NCBI GenBank assembly: GCA_021298815.1 | Contig: JAJTHE010000002.1 | Span: 1-64,000 of the forward strand | Source of the DNA: Betaproteobacteria bacterium | GTDB taxonomy: Bacteria > Pseudomonadota > Gammaproteobacteria > Burkholderiales > CAIKXV01 | Length of the DNA stretch: 64,000 bases | Reading direction: 5' to 3' | Shown here: positions 7,810-17,741 of the stretch, piece after piece | How the letters are laid out: the number at the start of each line of letters is the position of its first letter | How positions within the stretch are numbered: the first letter of the stretch is position 1 | Program-made: the position numbers and the translations under genes | The notes under the pieces: generated by a model | The model's database searches: none | Told to the model about the DNA's origin: nothing | Seen by the model: the letters and a program-made list of their open reading frames with translations, nothing else

Positions 7810-8553
7810 ATGGACCGCCTGATCTACATCGCCATGAACGGCGCGAAGCATGCGCTGTCGAAGCAGGCTTCGACCTCGCACAACCTCGCGAACGTGTCGA
7901 CCGACGGCTTCCGCTCACAGTACAACAGCGCCCGGGCGGCGGCGGTGATCGGGCCGGGGCAGCCGACCCGCACTTTCGTGGTCGACTCCACGGTGGGCAC
8001 GAACTTCGCACCGGGGCCGATCGACCACACCGGCCGCGGCCTGGACGTCGCCGTCGAAGGGCGCGGCTGGATCACGGTGCAGACGCCCGACGGCCGCGAG
8101 GCCTACACGCGCAGCGGGGCGCTCGAGGTCAATGCCAACGGGCAGCTGCAGACCAAGACCGGGCTGAACGTGATCGGCGACGGCGGCCCGATCGCGATCC
8201 CCCCGGATTCACGCATCAGCATCGGGCGCGACGGCACGGTGTCGACGATCCCCACGGCAGGCGTGCCGAACATCACCAACGCGGTCGGCCGCATCAAGCT
8301 GGTCGACCCGAACGAGCGCGACCTGGTGCGCGGCGACGACGGGCTGTTCCGCCTCTCGAGCGGCCAGCCGGCGCCGGCCGACAACAACGTCGCGCTGGCC
8401 TCGGGCGCGCTCGAGCGCAGCAACGTCAACGCGGTGTCGGCGATCACCGACATCATTTCGCAGGCGCGACAGTTCGAGATGCAGATCCGCATGGTCCAGA
8501 CCGCGGACCAGAACGCGCGCGCCGCCTCCCAGCTGCTCAGCCTCAACGCCTGA
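7810..8553 (+). CDS. flgF: Flagellar distal/proximal rod protein FlgF
   Basis: Proximal rod component, 247 aa, starting [19 protein letters not shown] as is usual in proteobacterial FlgF, then [20 protein letters not shown]. The C-terminal motif is [20 protein letters not shown] with a final [11 protein letters not shown]. It follows flgE by 28 bases. No oddities seen. Confidence 0.96.
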   Translation: MDRLIYIAMNGAKHALSKQASTSHNLANVSTDGFRSQYNSARAAAVIGPGQPTRTFVVDSTVGTNFAPGPIDHTGRGLDVAVEGRGWITVQTPDGREAYTRSGALEVNANGQLQTKTGLNVIGDGGPIAIPPDSRISIGRDGTVSTIPTAGVPNITNAVGRIKLVDPNERDLVRGDDGLFRLSSGQPAPADNNVALASGALERSNVNAVSAITDIISQARQFEMQIRMVQTADQNARAASQLLSLNA

Positions 8554-8578
8554 TCCACCGAACTCCGGGAAGCCCCAC

Positions 8579-9361
8579 ATGATCCGCTCACTCTGGGTAG
8601 CGAAGACCGGTCTGGAAGCACAGCAGACCAACGTCGACGTGATCTCGAACAACCTGGCCAACGTCAGCACCAACGGCTTCAAGCGCCAGCGTCCGGTGTT
8701 CGAGGACCTGCTGTACCAGACGCTGCGCCAGCCGGGTGCCCAGTCCACCCAGCAGACCCAGGTGCCGTCCGGCCTGCAGCTGGGCACCGGCGTGCGCCCG
8801 GTGGCCACCGCGCGCATCTTCACCACCGGCAACCTGCAGAACACCGGCAATCCGCTGGACCTCGCGGTCAACGGCAACGGCTTCTTCCAGGTGACGCTGC
8901 CCGACGGCTCGGTCTCCTACACCCGAGACGGTGCGTTCCAGCTCGACAACCAGGGGCAGGTGGTCACCTCGAACGGCTATCCGCTGCAGCCCACCATCAC
9001 CATCCCGCCGAACGCGGTCACGGTGACCATCGGCAGCGACGGCACGGTGAGCGTGCTCGCGGCCGGTGCCACCGCGCCGACCCAGGTCGGGCAGATCCAG
9101 CTTGCGAACTTCATCAACCCGGCCGGCCTGCAGGCGCGCGGCGAGAACCTTTTCCTCGAGACGGCCGCCTCGGGGACCGCCCAGACGAACGTGCCGGGCA
9201 CCAACGGCCTGGGCGCGCTCAACCAGGGCTTCGTCGAGACCTCCAACGTGAACGTCACCGAGGAACTGGTGAACCTGATCACCGCGCAGCGCGCGTTCGA
9301 GATCAACTCGCGGTCGATCCAGTCCTCCGACCAGATGCTCCAGAAGCTGACCCAGCTGTGA
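8579..9361 (+). CDS. flgG: Flagellar distal rod protein FlgG
   Basis: Distal rod subunit, 260 aa, the standard length. It opens [20 protein letters not shown] and then [20 protein letters not shown], the FlgG signature. The C-terminal half includes [20 protein letters not shown] and ends [17 protein letters not shown]. The distal-rod extension (about 46-65) that distinguishes FlgG from the hook is present ([17 protein letters not shown]). It lies 25 bases after flgF. Confidence 0.97.
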   Translation: MIRSLWVAKTGLEAQQTNVDVISNNLANVSTNGFKRQRPVFEDLLYQTLRQPGAQSTQQTQVPSGLQLGTGVRPVATARIFTTGNLQNTGNPLDLAVNGNGFFQVTLPDGSVSYTRDGAFQLDNQGQVVTSNGYPLQPTITIPPNAVTVTIGSDGTVSVLAAGATAPTQVGQIQLANFINPAGLQARGENLFLETAASGTAQTNVPGTNGLGALNQGFVETSNVNVTEELVNLITAQRAFEINSRSIQSSDQMLQKLTQL

Positions 9362-9387
9362 TCCGGCGACGCACCCGCATCCCTGCC

Positions 9388-10086
9388 ATGAATGAGCCGA
9401 CCATGAACGCCTTCCTCCGCACCTTCCCGCGTTTCCTGCCGGTCCTGCTGCTGGCGTTCGCCGCCGGCTGCAGCACCGTGCCGCCCACCAACGTGCACCA
9501 GCCGATGAGCGTGCGGCCCGCGCAGCAGGCGCAGCCGGCGCCGGCCGACGGCGCGATCTTCCAGGACGGCACCGCCCGCCTGCTGCTGTTCAACGATCGC
9601 CGTGCCCGCTTCGTCGGCGACACCATCATGATCACCATCGAGGAACGGCTGCAGGCGAGCAACACCACGTCCAGCAGCGCCAGCCGCGAAGGCGAGACCA
9701 CCGCCAGCGTGCCGACGATCGCCGGCATCCTTGGCAAGACCTTCCAGGGCCTGAGCGTCAACGCGTCGTCGAGCAACTCGCACGCGGGCAGCGGCGGCGC
9801 CTCGACCAACAACATCCTGACCGGCAGCGTCGCGGTCACGGTGATCGAGGTGTTCCCGAACGGCAACCTGCTGGTGTCCGGCGAGAAGCAGGTGTCGATC
9901 GGCACCAACACCGAGTACATCCGCTTCTCCGGCGTGGTGAACCCGAACAACGTCACCGCCGCCAACACGGTGTCCTCGACCCGGGTGGCCGATGCCCGCA
10001 TCGAGTTCCGCGGTGCCGGCTACATCAGCGAGGCGCAGCGCATGGCCTGGCTCGCTCGCCTGTTCCTGACCTTCCTGCCGTTCTGA
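9388..10086 (+). CDS. flgH: Flagellar L-ring protein FlgH (lipoprotein)
   Basis: Outer-membrane lipoprotein forming the L-ring bushing around the rod. The N-terminal signal peptide ends in LLLAFAAGCS, a lipobox-like sequence with the acylated Cys. The conserved FlgH body includes LFNDRRARFVGDTIMITIEE and GNLLVSGEKQVSIGTNTEYI, ending in the typical AQRMAWLARLFLTFLPF. The start is uncertain: ATG at 9388 (232 aa) is used here, ATG at 9403 (MNAFLRTF, preceded by GAG) is equally plausible, and a GTG at 9358 overlapping the flgG stop is less likely. Confidence 0.95.
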   Translation: MNEPTMNAFLRTFPRFLPVLLLAFAAGCSTVPPTNVHQPMSVRPAQQAQPAPADGAIFQDGTARLLLFNDRRARFVGDTIMITIEERLQASNTTSSSASREGETTASVPTIAGILGKTFQGLSVNASSSNSHAGSGGASTNNILTGSVAVTVIEVFPNGNLLVSGEKQVSIGTNTEYIRFSGVVNPNNVTAANTVSSTRVADARIEFRGAGYISEAQRMAWLARLFLTFLPF

Positions 10087-10106
10087 CCTTCACCGTGACC
10101 GCGACC

Positions 10107-11243
10107 ATGCGCCCTCGTTCCGACCTTTCACGCCCGGCCCGGGTCCTGCTGGCCTTCCTTGCCTCCGTTCTGCTCGGCGCGGCGGCCGGATCGGCCTGGA
10201 GCCAGAACCGCATCAAGGACCTCGCGACGCTGCAGGGTGCGCGTCCGAACCAGCTCGTCGGCTACGGCATCGTGGTCGGCCTGGACGGCAGCGGCGACCA
10301 GACCACGCAGACCCCGTTCACCGTGCAGAGCATCGTCAGCATGCTGGGGCAGCTCGGCGTGCAGCTGCCGCCCGGCACGAACCTGCAGCTGCGCAACGTC
10401 GCGGCCGTGATGGTCACCACCTCGCTGCCCGCCTTTGCCCGACCCGGCCAGACGCTGGACATCACGGTGTCGTCGATGGGCAATGCACGCAACCTGCGCG
10501 GCGGCACCCTGCTGATGACGCCGCTGCGCGGCGCGGACGGACAGATCTACGCGGTAGCCCAGGGCAACATCCTGCTCGGTGGCGCGGGCGCGGCCTCCGG
10601 CGGTTCCAGCGTGCAGATCAACCAGCTCAACTCCGGGCGCATCCCGAACGGTGCGACGGTCGAACGTACCCCGGCCACGCCGGTGGGGCAGGGCGAGTTC
10701 GTCAACCTGGAACTGCGCGAGGCCGACTTCACTACCGCCAACCGCCTCGCCGCCGCGATAAACACCCAGTTCGGCAACGGCACCGCGCAGGCGCTGGATG
10801 CGCGCCATGTGCGGGTGCAGGCCCCGCTGGATCCGCACCAGCGCGTCGGCTTCCTCGCGTCGATGGAGAACCTCCCGGTGGCGCGCGCCGAAGCCCCGCC
10901 GAAGGTGATCATCAATGCCCGCACCGGTTCGGTGGTGATGAACCAGCTGGTGACGGTGCTGCCCTGCGCGGTCGCCCACGGCAGCCTGTCGGTGACGATC
11001 AGCAGCACCCCGGGCGTGAGCCAGCCGGGCGCGCTGTCCGGTGGCCAGACGGTGGTCACCGAGACCGCGAACATCGAGGTCAAGGCAGACCGCGGCCAGC
11101 TGGTGCAGATCCCGGCCAGCCCGTCGCTGGCGGAAGTGGTGCGCGCGCTGAACGCGGTGGGCGCCAGCCCGCAGGACCTGCTGTCGATCCTGCAGGCGAT
11201 GCGCGCGGCGGGCGCGCTGCAGGCGGAACTGGAGATCATCTGA
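10107..11243 (+). CDS. flgI: Flagellar P-ring protein FlgI
   Basis: Periplasmic P-ring subunit whose assembly needs FlgA. 378 aa from the chosen ATG, with a signal peptide (VLLAFLASVLLGAAAGSAWS) then the mature start QNRIKDLATLQGARPNQLVG, a family hallmark. Further conserved blocks are GYGIVVGLDGSGDQ, FVNLELREADFTTANRLAAA and the C-terminal LVQIPASPSLAEVVRALNAV. A GTG at 10095 would add four residues. The stop overlaps the flgJ start as TGATG, implying translational coupling. Confidence 0.96.
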   Translation: MRPRSDLSRPARVLLAFLASVLLGAAAGSAWSQNRIKDLATLQGARPNQLVGYGIVVGLDGSGDQTTQTPFTVQSIVSMLGQLGVQLPPGTNLQLRNVAAVMVTTSLPAFARPGQTLDITVSSMGNARNLRGGTLLMTPLRGADGQIYAVAQGNILLGGAGAASGGSSVQINQLNSGRIPNGATVERTPATPVGQGEFVNLELREADFTTANRLAAAINTQFGNGTAQALDARHVRVQAPLDPHQRVGFLASMENLPVARAEAPPKVIINARTGSVVMNQLVTVLPCAVAHGSLSVTISSTPGVSQPGALSGGQTVVTETANIEVKADRGQLVQIPASPSLAEVVRALNAVGASPQDLLSILQAMRAAGALQAELEII

Positions 11244-11686
11244 TGGACGCGAAGTTCGTGCCGAGCAGCTCGTCGCTCGACCCCAATGCACTCGGCACGC
11301 TGCGCTCCAGGGCGCGCGCCGACGATCCGAAGGCGATCGAGGCGGCGGCGAAGCAGTTCGAATCCCTGTTCCTCAACCAGCTCCTGAAGAGCATGCGCGA
11401 GGCCCAGAGGGGCGACGGGCAGGGACTGTTCGACAGCAACGAATCGCGCATGTACACCGGGTTGCTCGACGAACAGCTGGCGAACCGCATCGCCAACGGC
11501 CGGGGCATCGGCATGGCCGACATGGTGATCGCGCAGATCGACCGCTCGCGCGCGATCGCGAAGGCGGCGGAACAGGCCGCGGCTGCGTCCGGCACCAGCG
11601 GTCTCGCCAGCGGCGGCGCGGCCGGCGAGGTCAAGATCGGGCAGCCGATGCCGATAATCCGGCAGGGAGGTCGCGATGGCCGGTAG
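11243..11686 (+). CDS. flgJ: Short FlgJ: rod-binding domain only, no muramidase domain
   Basis: Rod cap protein, 147 aa. The N-terminal rod-binding domain is present (KAIEAAAKQFESLFLNQLLK at about residues 32-52, GLFDSNESRMYTGLLDEQLA at about 60-80). The C-terminal beta-N-acetylglucosaminidase domain found in most beta- and gammaproteobacterial FlgJ (about 300-350 aa in all) is absent: after an Ala/Gly tail the frame ends, and flgK starts 11 bases before the stop. No remnant of the enzyme domain is visible, so this is a single-domain FlgJ, and peptidoglycan must be opened by another enzyme. Confidence 0.92.
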   Translation: MDAKFVPSSSSLDPNALGTLRSRARADDPKAIEAAAKQFESLFLNQLLKSMREAQRGDGQGLFDSNESRMYTGLLDEQLANRIANGRGIGMADMVIAQIDRSRAIAKAAEQAAAASGTSGLASGGAAGEVKIGQPMPIIRQGGRDGR

Positions 11687-13586
11687 CGTGATGAACATCG
11701 GCCTGACCGCGCTGAACGCGGCGCAGGCGGGGCTGGTCACCACCGGCCACAACATCAGCAATGCGGCGACCGCTGGTTTCCATCGGCAGCGGGTCGACTC
11801 GTCCCCGCAGATCCCCCAGCTTTCCGGTGCCGGCTTCTTCGGGCGCGGGGTATCGGTCGACAACGTGCGCCGCGCCTACAGCGAAGTGCTGGACCGGCAG
11901 ATGCAGCTGGCGCAGACGCAGGTATCGTTCTACGCCACCTACGAGGCGCAGGTGAACCAGGTCAACAACCTGGTGGCCGACCCGGCCTCCGGACTGTCGC
12001 CGGCCATGCAGGAGTTCTTCCGCGCGGTGCAGGACGTCGCCGCCAGCCCGGGAACGACCACCTCGCGCCAGGCGCTGATCTCGCAGAGCGGCGCGATGAT
12101 CTCGCGCTTCAATGCGCTCGACCAGCGGCTGACCGACCTGCGCTCGGGCGTCAACGTCGAGATCGCCGGCACGATCGACAGCATCAACACGATCGCCAGC
12201 CAGATCGCGACGCTGAACGGCAAGATCGGGTCGCTCTCGGGCAACGGCACCATCCAGCCGAACGACCTGCTCGACCAGCGCGACAACCTGGTGATGGAGC
12301 TGAACAAGCTGGTGTCCGCGAAGGTCATCCGGCAGAACGATGGCGGCTACAACGTGACCATCGGCACCGGCCAGGCGCTGGTGGTCGGCGAGACCCCGTT
12401 GCGGCTGGCGGTGGTGCCCAACGCGGACGACCCGCGCCGGCTCGACGTCGGCTACCTGTTCACCGGCGCGCCGGTGCCGATCGATGGGCGCAGCCTCACC
12501 GGGGGCAGCCTCGGCGCGCTGCTGCAGTTCCGCAGCGAGTCGCTCGACCCGGCGCAAAACGCGCTGGGCCGCATCGCGATCGGGCTGGGCCAGATGTTCA
12601 ACGAACAGCACCGGCTCGGGCAGGACCTGAACGGGGCTGCGGGCGTCGACTTCTTCGCCGTGCCTGCGCCGGCGGTGACGCCGCGCAGCGGCACCACCGC
12701 GGTCGTCAATGCGGCGTTCACCGACGTGTCCGCGCTGACCACCAGCGACTACCGGCTGGCCTACGACGGCACCAGCTATTCGGTGACTCGCCTGTCCGAC
12801 AACGTCGTTAGCGGGCCGTTCGCGGGGCTGCCGCAGACGGTGGATGGCGTCAGGCTGTCGCTTGGCAGTGGCACGCCGGCGGCTGGCAACTCATGGCTGT
12901 TCCAGCCCACCCGATTCGGCGCGCGCGACCTCGGCCTGGCGGTGAACGATCCTTCGCTGGTCGCCGCCGCCGCGCCGGTGCGCTCGTCGGCGACCGTGTC
13001 CAACCTTGGCACGGCGACCATTGACGCGCCGGTAGTGGATGCCAGCAGCCAGCCGCCGCTCAATGCCGCGCTGTCGAACACCGTCACGATCACCTTCAAT
13101 TCGCCGCCGACCACGTTCAACGTGGTCGACAACACGGCAGCGGCGACGCTCGCGACCAACGTCGCATTCACCGCCGGCATGACCATCAGCTACAACGGCT
13201 GGTCGACGCGCCTGGCCGGCCGGCCCGAGGCGAGCGATACGCTGGTCGTCCAGGCCAACACCGGCGGGCGTGCCGACAACCGCAACGCGCTGCTGCTCGC
13301 GGCGCTGCAGTCCACGCCTGGCCTGGATGGCGGTGCCAGCACCTACCAGACCGCGTACAGCGCTATGGTCGGGCGCGTCGGCGCGGTCGCCAGCGAAGTG
13401 AAGGTGACCGGCAGCGCGCAGACCGAGATCCTCAAGGAGACCAAGGCTGCGCAGCAGTCGCTGTCCGGCGTGAACCTCGACGAGGAGGCGGCGAACCTGA
13501 TCCGCTTCCAGCAGGCCTACCAGGCCGCGAGCAAGCTGATCTCGGTGTCCTCGCGGCTGTTCGATTCCATCCTCGAGATCAACTGA
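11676..13586 (+). CDS. flgK: Flagellar hook-associated protein FlgK (HAP1)
   Basis: First hook-filament junction protein, 636 aa. The N-terminus contains MNIGLTALNAAQAGLVTTGH and NISNAATAGFHRQRVDSSPQ. The C-terminus has the conserved SGVNLDEEAANLIRFQQAYQ and ends SVSSRLFDSILEIN. The start ATG lies inside flgJ with GGGAGG seven bases upstream. FlgN is its predicted chaperone. The variable middle region is typical for the family. Confidence 0.96.
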   Translation: MAGSVMNIGLTALNAAQAGLVTTGHNISNAATAGFHRQRVDSSPQIPQLSGAGFFGRGVSVDNVRRAYSEVLDRQMQLAQTQVSFYATYEAQVNQVNNLVADPASGLSPAMQEFFRAVQDVAASPGTTTSRQALISQSGAMISRFNALDQRLTDLRSGVNVEIAGTIDSINTIASQIATLNGKIGSLSGNGTIQPNDLLDQRDNLVMELNKLVSAKVIRQNDGGYNVTIGTGQALVVGETPLRLAVVPNADDPRRLDVGYLFTGAPVPIDGRSLTGGSLGALLQFRSESLDPAQNALGRIAIGLGQMFNEQHRLGQDLNGAAGVDFFAVPAPAVTPRSGTTAVVNAAFTDVSALTTSDYRLAYDGTSYSVTRLSDNVVSGPFAGLPQTVDGVRLSLGSGTPAAGNSWLFQPTRFGARDLGLAVNDPSLVAAAAPVRSSATVSNLGTATIDAPVVDASSQPPLNAALSNTVTITFNSPPTTFNVVDNTAAATLATNVAFTAGMTISYNGWSTRLAGRPEASDTLVVQANTGGRADNRNALLLAALQSTPGLDGGASTYQTAYSAMVGRVGAVASEVKVTGSAQTEILKETKAAQQSLSGVNLDEEAANLIRFQQAYQAASKLISVSSRLFDSILEIN

Positions 13587-13605
13587 CAGGGGCGGCAGGC
13601 ACGAC

Positions 13606-14907
13606 ATGGGCATCCGCATCAGCACCAACAGCGTGTTCGACCAGGGCATCGCGGTGATCAACGATCGCCAGCGGGCGCTGCTCGACGTGCAGCAGCAGGT
13701 GTCGACCGGGCGCCGCGTGCTGGCGCCCTCGGACGACCCGATCGCCGCCGGGCGCATCCTCGACCTCACCCAGTCGAAGGCGGCCACCAGCCAGTTCGTC
13801 GAGAACGCGGGCTTCGCCACCGCCTCGCTGGCCGTTTCCGAGCAGTCGCTGCAGGGCGTGATCCGCACGCTGCAGGACGTGCGCAGCACCATCGTCAACG
13901 CCGGCAACGGAACCCTCGGCGACAGCGGCCGCGCCATCCTCGCGCGCGAGCTGCGCGGCAACTACCAGGAACTGCTGGCGCTCGCCAATGCGACCGACGG
14001 CCAGGGGAACTACCTGTTCTCGGGCTACCGCGGCCAGACCCAGCCGTTCTCCGAGACGGCCCCGGGCACGGTCCAGTACGCCGGCGACCAGGGCCAGCGG
14101 CTGCTGCAGATAAGCGCCGCGCGTTACGTCCCGGTGAGCGACGCCGGCTCGGAGATCTTCCAGCGCATCCGCACCGGCAATGGCGACTTCACCGCGGCGG
14201 CGGCTGTCGGCAACGCCGGCACCGGCACCATCGGCATCGGCGCGGTGCTCGATCCCGCGGCGTGGAACGCGCCGGCCAATCCGTCGAACTTCACGCTGCG
14301 CTTCGACGTGAACACGGCGACCAACCCCGCCACCACCACCTACGACATCGTCGACAACGTCAGCGGCAACTCGCTGCTGACCGGTACGCCGGCTTCGGCC
14401 ACCGGGCCCTACCTGCGCACCTTCACCCCTGGCAGCGCGATCAACCTGCGCAGCCAGGGCCTCGAGCCGGCGTTCGACTTCGGTGCCACCGTCACCATCG
14501 CCGGCAGCCCGGCCGATGCCGACACCTTCACCCTGGTGCAGAGCCCGACGCAGAGCATGTTCAGCACGGTGAACAACCTGATCAGCGCGCTGTCGACCAC
14601 CATCAGCACGCCGGCGCAGAGCGCGAAGCTCACCAACGACCTCGGCGCCGCGCTGGCCAACATCGACCAGGCGATCAACCGCGCGCTCGACACGCAGACC
14701 GCGATAGGCTCGCGCATGAAGGAGATCGACGCGACCGAGGAGACCAACCGCGACCTGGCGATACAGTTCGAGGAGAGCGTGCGCGACCTGCGCGACGTCG
14801 ACTATGCGCAGGCGATCAGCGACCTGACCCTGCAGCGCACCCTGCTCGAGGCGGCGCAGAAGTCGTTCGTGCAGGTGCAGAACCTCAGCCTGTTCGACCT
14901 TCTGTAG
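13606..14907 (+). CDS. flgL: Flagellar hook-associated protein FlgL (HAP3)
   Basis: Second junction protein, 433 aa, homologous at its ends to flagellin. The N-terminus reads MGIRISTNSVFDQGIAVIND, followed by LDVQQQVSTGRRVLAPSDDP, which is FlgL-specific. The C-terminal helix contains VRDLRDVDYAQAISDLTLQR and ends FVQVQNLSLFDLL. It closes the flgB-L run and converges on nudC with a six-base gap, so there is no room for an independent terminator. Confidence 0.95.
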   Translation: MGIRISTNSVFDQGIAVINDRQRALLDVQQQVSTGRRVLAPSDDPIAAGRILDLTQSKAATSQFVENAGFATASLAVSEQSLQGVIRTLQDVRSTIVNAGNGTLGDSGRAILARELRGNYQELLALANATDGQGNYLFSGYRGQTQPFSETAPGTVQYAGDQGQRLLQISAARYVPVSDAGSEIFQRIRTGNGDFTAAAAVGNAGTGTIGIGAVLDPAAWNAPANPSNFTLRFDVNTATNPATTTYDIVDNVSGNSLLTGTPASATGPYLRTFTPGSAINLRSQGLEPAFDFGATVTIAGSPADADTFTLVQSPTQSMFSTVNNLISALSTTISTPAQSAKLTNDLGAALANIDQAINRALDTQTAIGSRMKEIDATEETNRDLAIQFEESVRDLRDVDYAQAISDLTLQRTLLEAAQKSFVQVQNLSLFDLL

Positions 14908-14913
14908 CGAGGC

Positions 14914-15891
14914 CTACCAGGTCCGGCCCGCGCCCAGTTCGCGCAGGGTGGGCGTGCCGTCCGGGCGGCCGGCGTCGAACCAGTCCTCGATCAGCCGGAA
15001 CGAGATCGACAGGCTGCGCGGGAGCAGGAAGCTGCCGGACAGCAGACCCGCGACCATGTCCGCGCGCGTGAACCAGCGTGCATCGTCCAGTTCCGTGGTG
15101 TCGACGGTGATGTCTTCGCTGGCGGCGAACGCATGGAAGCCGAGCATGATGGAGCTCGGGAACGGCCATGGCTGCGACGAGTGGTAGACCACTTCGCTGC
15201 ACACGATGCCGGTCTCTTCCTTCACTTCGCGCGCCACCGCTTCCTCCAGCGTCTCGCCCGGCTCGACGAAGCCGGCGACGGTCGAGAAGCGCCCGGGCGG
15301 CCATTCCGGCTTGCGGCCGAGCAGGATGCGCTCGCCGCGGCTGACCGCCACGATCACCGCGGGATCGGTGCGCGGATAGCACGAGCGCTTGCACGCCTCG
15401 TTCAGGCAGACGCGCGAGTGCCCGGCTTCGGCGATGCGCGTCGGCGAGCCGCAGCTGCCGCAGTGGCGGTGGGTCTGGTGCCAGAACACCATCGCGCGCG
15501 CATGTGCCAGCAGCGCCCCCTCGCGGGCCGGCAGCAGGGCCGCGGTGTCGCGCAGGTCGCGGAACTCGCCCATCGCAGACAGGCGGCCGTGCACCTCGTC
15601 TTCGCGTCCGGGCAGGCCCACCGCGAAGTAGGCGATGCCTTCGTCCTCGCCCAGGAGCACCAGCGTGTCGGTGAGCGCGACGAGTTCGGCCGCGGCCTCG
15701 CGGTCGAGCATGACCGCGGAAAGATCGCCGCCGGCGCAGACGAGGTTACGGCTGCGCCAAACCGGCACCACGCGGCTCGACGGGTCGGCCAGGCGCGTGG
15801 CCAGCCAGTCGGCATCCCTGCGCAGGTGGGTGACGCGATCCACGACATAGCCGCAGAGGCCGTTCAGACGAGATTGGGAACGATGATCCAT
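14914..15891 (-). CDS. nudC: NAD+ diphosphatase / NAD-capped RNA decapping Nudix hydrolase NudC
   Basis: Hydrolyses NADH/NAD+ and removes NAD caps from RNA. The 325 aa protein has a variable N-terminal domain, a zinc ribbon beginning HCGSCG (about residue 155) with downstream Cys residues (VCLNEACKRSC), and a Nudix box GFVEPGETLEEAVAREVKEE matching GX5EX7REUXEEXGU. The NudC-specific SQPWPFPSS motif follows. The zinc-ligand spacing of the second Cys pair (CX4C) is slightly wider than the usual CX2C. I chose the ATG at 15891 (MDHRSQ); upstream in-frame sequence is low-complexity. Divergent from the ubiD-family gene. Confidence 0.94.
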   Translation of the reverse strand: MDHRSQSRLNGLCGYVVDRVTHLRRDADWLATRLADPSSRVVPVWRSRNLVCAGGDLSAVMLDREAAAELVALTDTLVLLGEDEGIAYFAVGLPGREDEVHGRLSAMGEFRDLRDTAALLPAREGALLAHARAMVFWHQTHRHCGSCGSPTRIAEAGHSRVCLNEACKRSCYPRTDPAVIVAVSRGERILLGRKPEWPPGRFSTVAGFVEPGETLEEAVAREVKEETGIVCSEVVYHSSQPWPFPSSIMLGFHAFAASEDITVDTTELDDARWFTRADMVAGLLSGSFLLPRSLSISFRLIEDWFDAGRPDGTPTLRELGAGRTW

Positions 15892-16103
15892 GGGTGTGTA
15901 GGATACCTCCGGCGCGAGGGTCCCGCCATGGCGTCCGGCAGGCGTCCACCCGGGCGCGCGGTGTTGCGTCCCGGGGGCCGGCGATGGCCGGGGCGTGGCG
16001 CTTGCGATATCCTCCGTCCCGGTCGCCGGCACCTTGCCGGCAGGCCGCGCCGAGGGCGGCACCGGGCCATCCCGGGCCGCCGGCACGGGATGGAGGACGG
16101 TGG

Positions 16104-17741
16104 GTGGACGAGATGAGTGCCTCGGGTTTCCCCGGACGCGGCGTGGCCGGCCGCGAGGCGCCTGGCGCCGCCGGTGCGCGCGAAGGCTGGCGCGATCTGC
16201 GCGAATGGCTGGCCTGCGTGGAGTCGGCGGGCGAACTGCACCGCATCGCGGCCGAGGTCGACACCGACGAGGAACTGGCCGCGATCACCTTCCTCGCCGC
16301 CCGGCGCGAGCGCGCCCCCGCATTGCTGTTCGAGCGGCTCCGGGGCGACCGGCTCGGTGCCCGCGTGCTGTCCAACATGCTCGGGTCCAGCGTGGAACGA
16401 TATGCGATCGCGGTGGGCCTCGACCCTCAGCTGTCGCTGCCGGCGATCATCGAGGCCACGCGGTCGATCATGACCGCGCGCATCGCGCCGGTCATGGTCG
16501 ATGCAGGGGACGCGCCGGTCAACGAAGTGGTCCAGCTGGGCGACGACATCGACCTCACCGGGCTGCCGGCACCGCGTTTCTGGCCGGGCGACGGTGGCCG
16601 CTACATCGGTACCGGCGACATCACGTTCACCCGCGACCCGGCGACCGGCCGCGTCAACGCGGGCGTGTACCGGCAGATGCTGCACGATGCACGGCACGTG
16701 GGCCTGTACTGTTCGCCGGGCAAGCACGGGCGCCTCGACCGCGAGGCCTGCTGGGCGCGCGGCGAGCCGTGCGAGGTGGTGGCTGCCTACGGCGTGGACC
16801 CGGTGCTGTTCATGGTCGGCGCGCAGAGCTTCAGTTCCCGCGAGTCGGAACTGGACGTGGACGGCGGCATCATGGGAAGGCCGGTGGAACTCGCGCCCGG
16901 GGCCGTCGGCTCGCTGCCGATCCCCGCGCGCGCCGAGGTGGTGGTCGAGGGCCTGCTGCATCCCGGTGCGATGCGCCCGGAAGGTCCGCTGGGCGAGTTC
17001 ACCGGCTACTACGGCAACCCGCGTTCGCAGCAGCCGGTGATCGAGGTGCGCGCTGTGCACTACCGGCGGCAGCCGATCGTCACCGCGGCCCTGATGGCCA
17101 CGTATCCGTCCTGCGAGATCGGCGCGTACTACGCGATCATGCGCTCGGCACGCATACTCGACGACCTAGACCGCATCGGCGTGCCGGGCATCCGTGGCGC
17201 GTATTCGCATCCCGCAGCGGCATCGGGCTGGGGAATGGTGGTGGTGTCGGTAGCGCAGCAGTACGCCGGCCATGTCGCGCAGGTCCTCGCACTGGCCGGG
17301 CAGTGCCCGGCCGCTGCCTACTACACGAAATGGGTGATCGCGGTCGACGACGATGTCGATCCGACGGACCTCAACCAGGTGCTGTGGGCGCTGTCGACCC
17401 GATGCGACCCGGCGACCGACCTCGACGTGCTGCGCAAGACCTGGTCGACCGGCCTTGATCCTAGCAGGTTCCCGCCGGAATCGCGCCCCTATGGCTCCAA
17501 GGTCCTGATCGACGCCTGCCGGCCGCACCAGCACCTGGCCCAGTTCCCGAAGAGCACCCGGCTGCGCCGCTCGACCTACGACCGCGTCGCTGCTCGCTGG
17601 GAAGAATTCGGCCTCGCCGGCAGCGCACCGCCGGTGGCCGCTTTCGAGCCCGAAGACCTGCCTGCCCCCGCCACTGCCCCAGGGACGGAGCACCCGCCCG
17701 AACCCTCCAGCACCCGAACTTCCGGAGCCCCTAAGCCATGA
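16104..17741 (+). CDS. UbiD-family (prenylated-FMN) decarboxylase
   Basis: Non-oxidative decarboxylase of aromatic or alpha,beta-unsaturated acids that uses prenylated FMN made by UbiX, which is not in this window. About 545 aa. Family blocks include the N-terminal LREWLACVESAGELHRI, GTGDITFTRDPATGRVNAG in the central cofactor region, and PEGPLGEFTGYYGNPRSQQP, the conserved loop with the catalytic glutamate. The start GTG at 16104 has GGAGG seven bases upstream; an ATG nine bases later (16113) lacks good spacing. The C-terminal 35 residues are Pro/Thr-rich and unlike ubiquinone-pathway UbiD. The stop overlaps the ATG of a Bug receptor, suggesting substrate uptake coupled to decarboxylation. 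The substrate is not determinable. Confidence 0.88.
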   Translation: MDEMSASGFPGRGVAGREAPGAAGAREGWRDLREWLACVESAGELHRIAAEVDTDEELAAITFLAARRERAPALLFERLRGDRLGARVLSNMLGSSVERYAIAVGLDPQLSLPAIIEATRSIMTARIAPVMVDAGDAPVNEVVQLGDDIDLTGLPAPRFWPGDGGRYIGTGDITFTRDPATGRVNAGVYRQMLHDARHVGLYCSPGKHGRLDREACWARGEPCEVVAAYGVDPVLFMVGAQSFSSRESELDVDGGIMGRPVELAPGAVGSLPIPARAEVVVEGLLHPGAMRPEGPLGEFTGYYGNPRSQQPVIEVRAVHYRRQPIVTAALMATYPSCEIGAYYAIMRSARILDDLDRIGVPGIRGAYSHPAAASGWGMVVVSVAQQYAGHVAQVLALAGQCPAAAYYTKWVIAVDDDVDPTDLNQVLWALSTRCDPATDLDVLRKTWSTGLDPSRFPPESRPYGSKVLIDACRPHQHLAQFPKSTRLRRSTYDRVAARWEEFGLAGSAPPVAAFEPEDLPAPATAPGTEHPPEPSSTRTSGAPKP

